Assembly (NCBI GenBank): GCA_039545315.1 | Contig: BCIM01000004.1 | Location: 1,089,872 to 1,153,871, forward strand | Length of the DNA: 64,000 nt | Source of the DNA: Kondoa malvinella | Lineage: Eukaryota; Basidiomycota; Agaricostilbomycetes; Agaricostilbales; Kondoaceae | Direction of reading: 5' to 3' | Part shown: positions 47,490 to 61,000 of the stretch, piece by piece | How the letters are laid out: the number at the start of each line of letters is the position of its first letter | Position numbering within the stretch: the first letter of the stretch is position 1 | Notes under the pieces: model-generated | The model's input: the letters and a program-made list of their open reading frames with translations, nothing else | What the model was told of the DNA's origin: nothing | Database searches by the model: none | Translations under genes and position numbers: made by a program

Positions 47490-49143
47490 ATGGCCGCTAT
47501 ATCCCTATTGAACTTCCTTGCGGCCTCGACGGTCTTGCTAGCAACACTCGTATTTCGATATTGGTCCAGCTGGAAACAGTTTCGCCATGGCATAAAAGAA
47601 GCACAAGCCATGAGCCAGGATGCAGATGCTTACTACCAGAACCATGAACAGCATCCTTACTTTCACCTTCCTATGATTATCGTTCCTTCGCAGACCTTTA
47701 TCATCTCACCTGCACTGATACGAAAGTACTACGCTACACCTCAGCTCGACTATATTCATATTAAAAGGGAATTAGATATTTCAGTCTTTCGAATGCCTAA
47801 AGATTGTTTGCCTACATCTGGTACACGAAGCCAAACCATGACGACGATAGAACACATGTTTCATGCCGAATTAGCACCCGTTCGCTTGGAGGAAGTCATG
47901 CATCGCTTCACCGACCAAATCTACAAGCATGTTGGCCACTTACAGCAAGAGCTCGGTTCAGAAGGCAAAATGATACCCATCAACGAGCGCTTTTACGAAA
48001 TGATGCTTCTTTCTGCCGTTGCTTCCTTCTTTGGCGTGAGTCACAATAGAATGCATCGTCACACTATCTCACACGGTATGACAGGACAACTTCCCTTCAC
48101 CGCTTGTTCTACCTCATCTCCGGCATATGGCTGCACACCTCGCAACAGCTATTGTTCCAGGTCAACTACCATGGCCGCTGAGTCGCCTGGCCACACATCT
48201 TCTCGGTACAGAGGGTCAAGATGCTTTCGAAAGGGTCGCTATCGTGTGTGAAGATTGGCTGAAGGAGCATGGGACTGCGCAAGCTTCAGAGCTAGTCATA
48301 CGGACGGAAGCTATGGCTCGTGCTAGTGGATGGACAAATAGGGAGATTGGTATCATGATGGGTATGCTCATGGTCACTCTGGTCGGTGCGCAAAATTCAC
48401 ACCCTTGACGCTGTTATCAAGCTGATCGAAAATGTGCAGCAAATTCTTCGGACGCAGCGGGATGGATCATCCTTACACTTCTGCAATCTCCCGAGCTACT
48501 CAAGACAGTCAAATCAGAGATCAAAGCCCTCCCTCCATCTGAAGATAATCTAGAACGACCTGAACTGAATGGCGCGATTTTGGCTAGCACTTGTCCTTAT
48601 CTCACCTCCTCTATTCAAGAAACGCTGCGACTCTTCACCTCTGTCCTTTCTGCTCGTATAGCCTTGGAAGATACTACATTGACGGCTGGCGGTCATGTGA
48701 TGCGCATCAAGAAAAACACACGAGTAATCGTCCCCACTCGAGCGATGCATGTTGATAAAGCAGTCTGGGGCGAAAATGTTGGTTCTTGGAAAGGAGACCG
48801 CTTTTACGGAGAAGAAGGCCGGAAGAAGATACGGGATATTGCGCCCTGGGGCGGAGGGAGCAGCGCTTGTTCTGGTCGATACTTTGCTAACGTCGAACTG
48901 GCATCGATCGCCGTCATCTTCCTCTCAGCTTTTGAATTCGACATGGAGAATGCAAAAGTCATTACAAAGGATGGAAGGGAGATTGAAGCGCCAACTTTTG
49001 AAATTATTGATCTGGACGGCAAGGAAATTGATGCAAGGTGGCCAGGTGCTAGAGCAGATCCTCAAGCAGTGCAATCAGGGGTATTTCGGGCAGGTGCACA
49101 AATGACAATGAGGTTGCGTGTAAAGAAGCTGGCTTCTATATAA
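47490..49143 (+). CDS. Cytochrome P450
   Basis: Heme-thiolate monooxygenase of unknown substrate. The N-terminus has a membrane anchor (ISLLNFLAASTVLLATLVF) and starts at 47490. Three main exons: the first ends FFG|, the second runs DNFPSPLVLPHLRHMAAHL to LMVTLVG|, and the third starts ANSSDAAGWIILTLLQSPELL, the I-helix/J region. The ExxR motif appears as SSIQETLRLF. The Cys-ligand loop is APWGGGSSACSGRYFA, with Cys in the heme position and the first Phe of the usual FxxG replaced by Trp. The overall pattern, with WGGGxxxCxGR and a weak oxygen-binding threonine (ANSSDA), resembles the CYP7/8-like fungal P450s. It is not in an obvious biosynthetic cluster. Confidence 0.88.
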
Positions 49144-49237
49144 CTTGTAATGGTATACTACATTTAGGGTACTGATGATGACGGGTTTCCGTGTACAAAT
49201 TCCTCCCAAATATACAAATTCAGATGAGCTGGCCTCT

Positions 49238-51206
<1,969 letters not shown>

Positions 51207-51860
51207 GTTGTTTCGGTGCGATGCTGTGTTTGTGTTGCAATGCAAAGCCGAGTGTCGGGGTGCGAGGATAAGGAAAGACAGAAGGTGTCGTTAAAGATTC
51301 GTAAAAAGAGCAAGGAAAAAGAGAAAGCAAGGAGCGGTGCAAACAGGACAAGAGGAGGACAGTGAGACAAAGACGATGCTCGCTCGGACCCTTTCAAGGC
51401 TAAGTTCGACCCTCCTGATTCTTCTGAGCTTCTTATCTTTGGGCAAAAGCTTTACTGTAGATGTTGTTGCACTCAAACCAAGCAGAGAGAGGTACAATAG
51501 AGAGCAGACAAGTCGATTTCATGCCAATGAGATCGCCATAGAAAACGCCCACAGCGGCTCCAAGCAATTCTTTTCACCCAAAGCGTTTCTACCGGTGCAC
51601 TCCAAAGGCTTTTGGTCCCACGCTCGCGTCCAGCAGGCATTTTAATAGACCAGACGCTGCCCTCCTCTGTTCTGTCTTTGCTCTTCCGGTCGAGTGTTTT
51701 CTGCGTTTCACGTAACCAACTGCGAGACGCTTTGCGCGTATAAATCGCTGTAGCTGCATCTCGGCTGATACATAGTTCTCTTCTTCGTGCTCGCTCGACA
51801 ACCTGAAAGGTTTCCCCATTTTAAGCTTTTTCCTTATCATAATGTCTTTCCCCTTCATCC
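51207..51860. other. Divergent intergenic, MAPK/NiCoT
   Basis: 654 nt between the MAPK start (minus) and the transporter start (plus), the longest unassigned stretch in the right half. Open frames of up to 102 codons exist on both strands but overlap and show no motif. A long promoter is consistent with regulated genes. A CT-rich tract lies at 51655-51690 on the plus strand. Confidence 0.45.
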
Positions 51861-53611
51861 ATGTCTGATAAGCTCAAGAGACAAGCAAGCGCTGCAGAAG
51901 ATAGCGAACACGCGCAAGATGTAGCCGAACAGCCTGTTGCTGCTCTTCTGTCCGACAGCACGCGACCGCCCAAGCGACCAATATCATGGCTCAAGAATCT
52001 GACGGTGCTAGGCAGGGCCTCCCTCTTAATGACCGTTGAGATTGTGAGGCTGCTTCTCCTCTGTTTCAACCCATTCCTTAGTCTATCCAGGCTATCAATG
52101 TGCTGTTGTGGGCTGTCACTTTGATTACTTTCTTGCCGCATCCCGAAAAGAGGAACGTCGCTTCCCTGGCACTAGTAGCATGGACACTGGGGTTACGACA
52201 TGCGCTAGGTAAGCTGTGCTGCCTTCGGCTTACAAGTGGCTTGCTTACATGTAGCGAGCAGATGCCGATCAGTAAGAGCTTTCAAGCTGATCATGATATG
52301 AGGCTCAAGCAGATTGACTCACAGCATCTGTGCAATAGACAAGTGAGTCTGTGCACTAAATGTCTATCTGATATTCTTACAAAGCAGAACAGCTCAATAC
52401 GGCGATTAATCAGCCTTGGGTAATTACTTTGCGTAAAACTCTTGTTTCGCATCTGAATGAATGCAGCCAGGTATTAGAGTCATGCTCTATCGAGCGCTCA
52501 TTCTGATGTCCATGTCGGCGGAAGGTACCGGTCACTGTTGGCACGTTCTTCAGCCTAGGCCATTCGACTGTAGTTATCTGCGCGACGATAGCGTTAGCTT
52601 TCATCCATCCAATTGTACTCGTTCTGACGCAAAGGACAGCATCATCATCAGCGCTTCAGTCGCCAACAAGCTGGACAAGTTCCAAAACATCGGAGGCTAC
52701 ATCGGCGTCTCAATCAGCAGTTCATTCTTGCTCCTGGTGGCTGTCATCAATAGCGTTATCCTCTATCGCACAATTCAAGCTCGGAAACGCTTCCTCCGTG
52801 ACAGCCAGTCTTTCACAGAGGAACAAATGGCAACGATGCAAGAAGAAATAGCCTCCAACACTTGCTTATCTCGATTAGCCAAACCACTAATCAAGATGAT
52901 TGATGCTCCATGGAAGCTCTATCCCTTGGGTTGCGTGTTTGGTCTCGGCTTCGACACTGCCAGCTCGGTGCTACTCTTATCATTATCAGCCATCGCTTCC
53001 GCATCTCTCTCAAATCATCCGGCAGAGCTGATCCTTCTGCCGTTACTTTTCACTGCTGGTATGACGGCTGTCGATAGCTTAGACGGCATTATCATGGTCC
53101 TGGCCTACTGTCAAGGGGCGGACGCTCTCAAGGCGGAAGGCAAGGGGTGGAAGAAGCTACAATTTTATCGCGAGCAGAAAGAAGGGGATGCAGAAGACGC
53201 TCAAGCACAACAGATGAGGACAAAGATGGCTACCTTTTCGAGTCTCAGTATCGTCAGTCTGCTGCAAAGTGTCTAAGTTCAGGCTGAAGCTCATACAGGT
53301 CTTGACTTCACTGTCAATTGCTGTCGCCTTTGTGGTCGCGTTCGTGCAGCTCATGTCAATTGCAGCTGAGCAGTTAAATGGAGCGGAAAAGTCTGGCTTG
53401 GGTGAGTCTCCTCGCCCGTTGTCTGCCGTGTAGAGCTTGATAGATATGCACAGAGGGCCGATGGTGGAGGTTCTGGTTGGCCATCAATGACGGCGGGTGG
53501 TTAGGTATTGTAGTGGTATGCGTCATGGCTGTAGTGATACTGATTGCAACATTGGTCTGGTACATCCAAAAGAGGAAGGGCAAATGTAGCAGTAGACTTG
53601 CAACTGATTAA
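51861..53611 (+). CDS. High-affinity nickel/cobalt transporter (NiCoT)
   Basis: NicO/NiCoT permease; supplies Ni for urease or Co. Exon 1 has a basic cytosolic head, then AINVLLWAVTLITFLP and LALVAWTLGLRHAL. The family signature H-x4-D-H is assembled from several tiny exons: ...RHAL ends at 52208, then 52262-52271 (10 nt), 52325-52342 (18 nt), 52393-52419 (27 nt), 52467-52470 (4 nt) and 52525 onward, giving [42 protein letters not shown]. Downstream: ANKLDKFQNIGGYIGVSISS, LYPLGCVFGLGFDTASSVLL, LLFTAGMTAVDSLDGIIMV. The C-terminal exons add two more helices and a short basic tail, ending at TAA 53609-53611. Confidence 0.9.
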
Positions 53612-56600
53612 AAGTGCATGCTCTGTAATCTGGCCCACATTTCCTGCCCGAGCTCGGTCCTGATCGTTTTTGCCCAGGTAGCATTGGTCTTCGCAGCGCC
53701 TTTGAGGTGATACGAGCAGAACATGTACAAAGCTGGGTTCTTCTCCGGCACAACCTTCCGCTGGACCATCGCTCCCAGATACGCGCCCAGGAGAGTGTCA
53801 TTGTCTTCGACCGGAGTGTCCTGAAACGAGAAGCCGGTCGGTAAAGGGGATTCGATGGTGCGCAGTAAATGCCCATAGTCCACGAACACCAATCGCCGGA
53901 AGTCGACAGGGTAATTCTTGATATCGAGTATAGGAGGTAGCAAGAGAGCGCTGAAGACAGGATGCCCCAAAGACATAGAGTCGTACAACCCTAAGAAGTC
54001 GGAATATATCTGGTAGAATTGAGGGTCGACGGCGGGCGGATGAGATAAGGACGAAGTAGAAGTGAGTGCTTGACTGGCAAGGTGTGTGATTTGAGGGTCG
54101 CGAAAGACGGCTTCGCTGGATGTCACCATTCTAGCGTCGACTTGCTCAAGCAGGAAGATGTTCATCAACTGGAATTGGACTTGATTTGCCGTTGGAAGAG
54201 CTGTAAGGTAGAACGGATCTGATCTCGCCGCTGAGAATGGGATACTGTCAGAGCTGTCAACCGATTGCCCAATCGTACTCACCAGCTTGAAGCTTATCAA
54301 TGCTATAGAGCAGCAGCACTAGCCCGGCAACGACAATCTCTACCTCGCCAAAGTTCCAATTGTCCGGCAAGGCTCGTAGTACCTTCGATTCGGCAGAATG
54401 CAGTAGCTCATGCAAAGGTGTGCTGAGCGGCCAGACTGGCGTGTCCGCTTTGTTTGAGCTATTGAGGGTGGTGATTAGACTGATCTCAGTAGGCTTGAGT
54501 GTATAGCTTGGCGAGGTGGGTACAACAGCTGTCAGGAAGGGTGAGAGAATGTCTTTGACTGGCAAACGTGCGGTTGACGGCGAAAGCTCTTCTAATACTT
54601 GATGAATAATCCTGTTGACGGCGGTCGTCTCGAGTGATCCAGCTATGCTGATGATGAACAGCTTGGCGGCCATTGTATCTTCAAGGTATGGCAGCAGTGC
54701 GACCAGTAAAGCGATGTCTTGTGCAGTAGGATTGTGCATCGATCCAGCTTGCTGGGCAAATACTGCTTTGGCGATCTCTTTGTCGAAGCTCTTAGTACCG
54801 CAAGCCTGCGCAAGTCCTAAACCGGCGATGAGCAAACCTTGTGTCTTCTCTCCAGCCAGTAGATCCTTCGCCGCCTGTTCCAAGCCCTCCTCGACAGACA
54901 TCTCCAGTTCACAGGCCGTCCAATATCGCACACTACCCAGCTTCCATATGCTCAAGCACTTCCATACCTCACTCTGCATCTCTCCACCTTCGGACCATCG
55001 GACCTTAGCGATATCGACTACTTTTTCGCCCCATTCCGATACTTGAGACCACGATACAGTATGTTCCGGATCCGTCTCGTGCGGGTTGATAGCACAAGTC
55101 ATCCATACCCTAGCCAATCTCACCCAGCTGACCGCTACAACCTCTTCGGAAGATGTGAATGTATGCGAGAGGTAAGCGGCCCAGCATGATGCTAGGGTAG
55201 TGCGATATTGGCATGCGATTCCATAGTGACCCAGCAACGATATCAAGTCGATTGTCCTCGCTGTCATAAGCGCACCGAGAGGGTCGTCCAGTTGCCAAAA
55301 TGGTATAGCGAGGTATCTGGATAGTACTTGCAAGCTTGCCAGGTCTGAGAGGACTAGTTGTGCTGTTGTGCGCGAATGGTGGATCAAGAGGGAGAGAATG
55401 TCAAGGAATGCTGGATTGGGGTTTCCATTAGGCCAAGGGACAGCCAGGCAGAGCGTTTGCAAGCGCTCGATGAGGAGTAGATGCTGCGCTATCTTTTCTG
55501 GATTGAGAGAGCCGATTATTGTACATAAAGCGGTAAGGACGATTTGCGAAGGTTCTGGATCCGATTCAAGTACGTGAGAGAGTATGACGAATACGCCTGG
55601 TTTGAGGTCTTGCATGGCTGAAGAAAAGCCAGGAATGTCGGCCGCAGAAGCAGCGAGTGTGATTGCTGATGTTCGAGTGGACATATGCGAGGTAGTCATC
55701 AGGGAAGAGCATATTTCTGCTAGTGCTGGCGCCAGAGCTAGGACTTCTGGATTTGATGAATGCTTGGTGATGATCCTTTGTAGTAGATTAAGAGCGAAAG
55801 AGCGCTGTTGAGGTACAGAAGAGCGAGTCATGCTGATCAAAGCGGGTAGAGAATATGTTTCTGCTTGCGAATGTAGGTGAACTTGCGCGTGCGAGTCTTC
55901 GGCAGACAACGTAGACGACGTTCTGTTGCCAAGCCTGTCGAACGTAGCTGCGGTAGACGAGGCAGGGACAGTATGCGAAACATCTTGTGCATTGGGTGGA
56001 TCCTCTATACTTTGGCTCAGAGCAGCACAATATACATCTAGCCTGCATACCTAGTGGCACTTCTTTTTGCTTGCCCTTCCCCCTGCTCATCAAGAATGCA
56101 ATAGTCTTTTCATCCAACATTTCCCTAACTTCCTTTTGCTCTTCTACTATCTCTGCAGCTGACATCTGAGCTAGTCGATCCTCATTCTGCCTCGCATAGT
56201 CTTCCTCTGATGAAGGTTCTAATGTTTCTGCTGCTGGTTTCGCGGCGCTCAAACGAGACGGACCAGGTTCAGGCGAAGGAGATCGTCGTTTCGGCAGTGG
56301 GAAACCAGTAGCTTGCGGGATAGGTGTGAATGTACTAGAAGTTGCAGACGGTCTCTCTTGTACTTCATTCATGAGCCCAGCAATTGGCATAGCTTGTCTA
56401 GGTTCTCGCTGTGCATCCAGATCTGCAGTAAAGGACTTTGCGCCTTGCTGTTGTTGCCGCTTCTGCTCCATTTGCAGTGCAAATTTCGACTTTGGCTTTG
56501 CTGTAGCCGTGCTTGACGAGCCATTGCCGTTCATGCGAGTAACTGTGACAGCTGGATTGGCACGAAAGGCATCTTTCCACTGTTGTTCAGTCTCGATATC

Positions 56601-56618
56601 ATCTTCCCATCGCTCCAT
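53608..56618 (-). CDS. RBA50: RNA polymerase II-associated protein 1 (RPAP1/Rba50)
   Basis: Needed for assembly and nuclear import of RNA polymerase II. The N-terminal part (from MERWEDDIETEQQWKDAF) has the conserved segment YARQNEDRLAQMSAAEIVEEQ...VREMLDEKTIAFLMSRGK. After an intron comes LRFDRLGNRTSS and, as the RPAP1 C-terminal domain, AETYSLPALISMTRSSVPQQ and RSFALNLLQRIITKH. A long HEAT-like helical region fills the rest, ending with NYPVDFRRLVFVDYGHLLRT. These two conserved regions identify the family. The start is uncertain: 56618 leaves 80 bp to the divergent SEC11 ATG, while the frame is open further to 56684, with more ATGs at 56697/56700. Its stop codon overlaps that of the NiCoT gene. 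Confidence 0.85.
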
Positions 56619-56698
56619 TAGGGTATCACACTGCACTGGGGAGACAAGGTCGTTGAATGAGATCAAGCACCGCTCGTCCAGCAACAGCGTTTTCCATC

Positions 56699-57598
56699 AT
56701 GTTTGGCAGCGAATTAGCGACCTTGCGAAGGCTAGGACCTGTCAGTAGCATCCAGACATCAATTGGAAATGGCTAAGACATGACATTCGCGACAGAGGAA
56801 AGTATTGCTTCAAGGTAACACGGAAATCGCATACACGTCAAACTGCCCAAGCTGAAGTCGAACAGCTCTGAACATTGCGACAGTCATAGCAACAGCGTTA
56901 GCAATGTGGAAAGGCTTGTCGGTCATTACAAACACTGAATCGCCTATCGTCGTCGTCCTCAGCGGTTCAATGGAACCTGCCTTCAAACGCGGTGACTTGC
57001 TCTTCCTCACGCTGAGACCCAGTAGACCGCTTCGGGTGGGAGACATTACCGTCTACAATGTCCCTGGAGCAGCAATACCTATTGTGCATCGCGTGATAGA
57101 AGTTCATGACGAGTAAGTGTCCGTCACAAGATGTGCTTGTACTTACTGCACTTCTTCATACAGACAACCGCATTCAGAGTCTTCTCCACCTCCAACACTC
57201 ATGTCGACATCATCCGGAGTGCAAGAACAATGGATACGTCAGTCAATCCAACCAGGTGTTCTTTGCACAGTGCTCAAGTGCTCTTTGGACAGTGACGAAA
57301 GGCGATAACAACCCGACAGATGATATTGGGCTGTACAATGGTCTGAAATACCTCAAGCGAAGCAACATTATCGGGAAAGTGGACGGTTACTTGCCATACG
57401 TAGGCTATGTAACGATAGCCATGGTCAGTCTCTCGCTCTTTAGATGTACTATAGCTAAAGGGTGCTGCTGACAGAACGACTTTCCAAGTACGCGCTTGTC
57501 CTGAGTGGTTGTCCAGATCATCTGATTGCATCTTCACAGAGCTCAAGTACGCGCTGCTGGGCCTGATGGGTGTGTCTATGTTGTTTCAGAGGGAATGA
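56699..57598 (+). CDS. SEC11: Signal peptidase catalytic subunit Sec11
   Basis: Catalytic subunit of the ER signal peptidase complex. Exons traced: 56699-56740, 56796-56814 (19 nt), 56866 onward, an exon ending at 57238, 57294 onward, 57475-57487 (13 nt) and 57540-57598. They join as [37 protein letters not shown], then the catalytic Ser motif [18 protein letters not shown], the His motif [13 protein letters not shown], an inserted Ser/Pro-rich loop, [16 protein letters not shown] (Asp motif), [26 protein letters not shown], ending FQRE. Both small exons are needed for conserved residues. The loop [18 protein letters not shown] between His and Asp motifs is longer than in yeast. Confidence 0.93.
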
Positions 57599-58090
57599 GC
57601 TGTTTTGCATCGCATTGGTGCTGTCTCCGGAGAGATATGACTGCCCTCTGACATTTCGCTCAATGTTGTTCTCATGCAACCGATCAACGGTACGATACCA
57701 TATCCCGCGTACTCCAGCGACGTAGCTCGCTTTTTTCAGCCAGCTACAGTATACTGCACAGTTGCTCTGTAGTCGTACAAGGGATGCCTTCTCAACACTT
57801 CTGATGATCCACGTTGCTTTTGTTTTGCTCCAAGTCCTGCTTTCGCTCCCTTCGTGACAATACACAGCCTGCCCATCATTGTGCTGCTGCTGTCTGCGCG
57901 TGCCATCGTGCCCATATACCCTTCCCATAGCATTCATTGCTGTGCTTCCTATCCCGCTGTCATAAACTTTCGTGTAGGTAAAGACCTACGCATGCCGTCA
58001 TGGGCTGGCAAACAGGTCAGCGATTCCCTGGATTGGTTATACATAACTTTATGCCCATCGACAGACAAGCAATACCCGATAGAAGACGAC
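57599..58090. other. Intergenic between SEC11 and PH-domain gene
   Basis: 492 nt in tandem orientation. Open frames on both strands (for example 57518-57937 minus) are motif-free and lie over the SEC11 3' end. An upstream ATG at 57992 is in frame with the next gene, so its first exon might begin there. Confidence 0.4.
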
Positions 58091-61000
58091 ATGGCTTCTC
58101 TGCGGTCACAAGATTCTCAATCGAGCATTTCGGAACTCACTCAAATGGCATCTGCTTTCCGCCGTCCTCCGCTACAACATGCAGGTACAGCGCCGACTGT
58201 AGCGTCGAGAAAGAGTCAGGAAACGGTCGAGTTTGGTACCGAGAGTCCTGCAAGTCCAGATACATTTTTGGCTGATGTGAGGGCGAGAAGAGCGAAGAGA
58301 GCAAACAGACTCGGCTCAGAAGCAGAGGGCGGTAAGGCTAAAGAAGTGAAGAGTCCTAGCCTGGTCAGTTGATTGCGCATCTTTGCATTTGTGGCTGAGA
58401 GCAGTTGATAGAGCGAAAGTGTTTCCTCGCCGGCCCTCAGTGTAACTTTCGACACCAAAATCACAGGAGCTTCCCCAGCGCTACCAGAGAAAGACACCAA
58501 TGACAGTCGATCAATCGGAATAGGTTCGCCTCTTCAGCACGACAGAACAGCAAGTAGCTCCAGCGCTGCGACTACCACCGTCCGAAATGTCGTACCTTCA
58601 AATGGTTCCGGTAGTACAGAGAATTCAGCAAATTCCCGAACGACAGCAACGGCGACACCTGTCCCTGATGCCATCTTTTCACCATCAAAGGAATCTGACG
58701 TATCAGACATGAGTGACTTTGGCGGCTATGATCATCCACCTGAGAGAGACATTCTCGATATACTACAAGATGTCAAAGGGCAGCATCAGCGGATGCAAGA
58801 GGAAAGCAAAGATTCGACCGGGAGAAGAGTTGAGCGTGGAATCGAGTACGATCGGGCTGGCAATCCTTTCGAAACGCTTAGGACCAGTCTGAGTCCTTTA
58901 ACGTGAGCTCGTCCTTCTCCAACATGAGTCAGCTAACGTTGGATCTCAGCGAACGTACGGAACTTTCGACTAGAGCGGGCTCGATCTCGACATTACACGA
59001 CTCGGTCTCTTCCAAGCAAGGCTTCCTCACTGCTCAGCTGTCTGCAGCGCAGAATTTTCTCGGCTCGTCCAGATTGGCTCCAAATCTGCGATCTACCAGC
59101 CCAGCTTCTTCTCGAAAGAGTGTCTCTCCAGCATTGCAGAAACGAGCAGCCATGTTTGGAGGACTACACGAGCGATCACAATCGGAAGACGGCGCGTCCA
59201 TTCGCTCAGGTTCGCCTGTCCAGTCTTTGCGCTCTCAATCGCCGGTCGCCAGTCTGCGCAGTCAAGCATCTAGTCGAAGCGATATTGCTAGCTTACGGTC
59301 CAGTTTCAAACCTGCGCCTGCTCAACGAATCGGTCATGAAAGACAGCAGTCGACCAGCTCTTTGACTAGCTCCGTCTCGCAATATGCGCAAGAGGTTCCT
59401 CGACCGGAGATCTTTATCCAGCCGCCTGTACCAAAGCAGACAGTTCAGCCTCCTGTTCAAGCCCGGATACCTGCACCTAGTAGTCCTGGACCTGCTCAGA
59501 GCATGATGTCGGCTATGAGTTCAATCAGCTCTGTTCCGGATGCCCAAGTAAGCCCTTTCAAGTGAGATCTGCTGGACATATGCTGAGGTGTCTCGTACGC
59601 TTCAGATTCTATTCCATGGCGAAGTCTTCTACGCAGCTGAGGCAACTTCTGGCAAAAGGCAGTGGCGGCCAGCTCGAGCCGTTCTGACATTAAATGCTAT
59701 CTTGCTCGCTTGTGCTTCAGAAGATCCTGCATTACCCGAGGACGAAAGAAGGATCGATCTACAAGGATGTCACCATTGCGAAAGCCTGCGAGGCGCTGAT
59801 GCAGCTGTTCTCGCCGAAATCGAAGACCCGCTTGGACTTTCGACTGGAGTTGCCCCTATTCAAGCGTTTCAGCTGACATGGAGGAACGGCTACACTGAAG
59901 TCTTTGGCTGTGTCAAGGCAACTCAGCGTGTGCAGTGGCTCGCTCATATTTTGGATGTGTTTGCGATGAACTCGGAACCGCCATCAGACATCTCAGCTCA
60001 GTCAGAAACACCTTCAAACCGCATCAAAGGTCTGTGGCAAGAGAAACAAAGGCGATTGCAAGGACTGCCCGACGCACCCGAGACCGAAATGCAACCAGCG
60101 GTCTTGCCTGATCCTAGGCTGACCAAATCAACATCAGATTTGGTTGAACACTTCAGCGGAGGAGACGACGACTTTCAAGGCATCGACAGCTTTCTTGATC
60201 AGCCTGGCAGATCACTAAGCCGGCCAAATTCCCTTCAATCTCTTGATTCGCCGTACTCTGACATGGATGTGCGTCAGCCTGTCGGGCAGCGAGACTATAT
60301 GGGCGGTCAGTAGAGAAATTGTTTTATTCTCATTGCGCGTACTAAAGATTGTTGCAGGTTCCGATACCATTTCTCTGCGACCAAGTCTGCTGCCGGGCTC
60401 ATCAATGCCTTCTGATTCGCTACGACGCTACGCTTTGCGCGATACAGCTCGTCGAGGTACCTCTGAGGATGCAGCTCGCTCTCTTCGAGAACCAGCGGCC
60501 TTTCGTCGACGCGGAGCTTGGTCTGATGTTGATCGCAAGTCTGTCAAGAGCGATGTCTTCCCTGGCTACGTACCAGGCCGAGCAGTCGCTCGTGACATGG
60601 AGCGCCTACTGAAGAGTATGGAGCGGCAAGATTCGACGTATATTGCTAAATCGACTCGTTTGACTGATCACATCGATGACATTCAAAAACAATTGCTCTC
60701 GATATCTACACGCCTGCGCGGACACAACGATGGTGATTCAGATGTCACAGTCAGGGATGAACCTTCTATAACTGACAAAGGTAAGACATTATGGCGTTCG
60801 ATTGCGCTTTGCTGAAATTTTTCTTTAGTGGACTACATGCTTTCACTATGTAATATTCTCATGGAATCTCAGCACAAAGTCAGCAGCGCTATAGAACAAA
60901 GCTTGCGAAAGGAAGGCGTTGTCCTTGACCCGAAACCAGCGCCTGGACCTTCTACCAATCCGCCGACCGCACCAACAGATGACTCGACTCTGTTGCGAGC

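Noticed and set aside
51337..51645. 102-codon plus-strand frame with a hydrophobic start (LSRLSSTLLILLSFLSLG)
   Set aside because: It looks signal-peptide-like, but overlaps an open frame on the other strand in the MAPK/NiCoT promoter, and the rest has no conserved Cys or domain. Kept only as intergenic.
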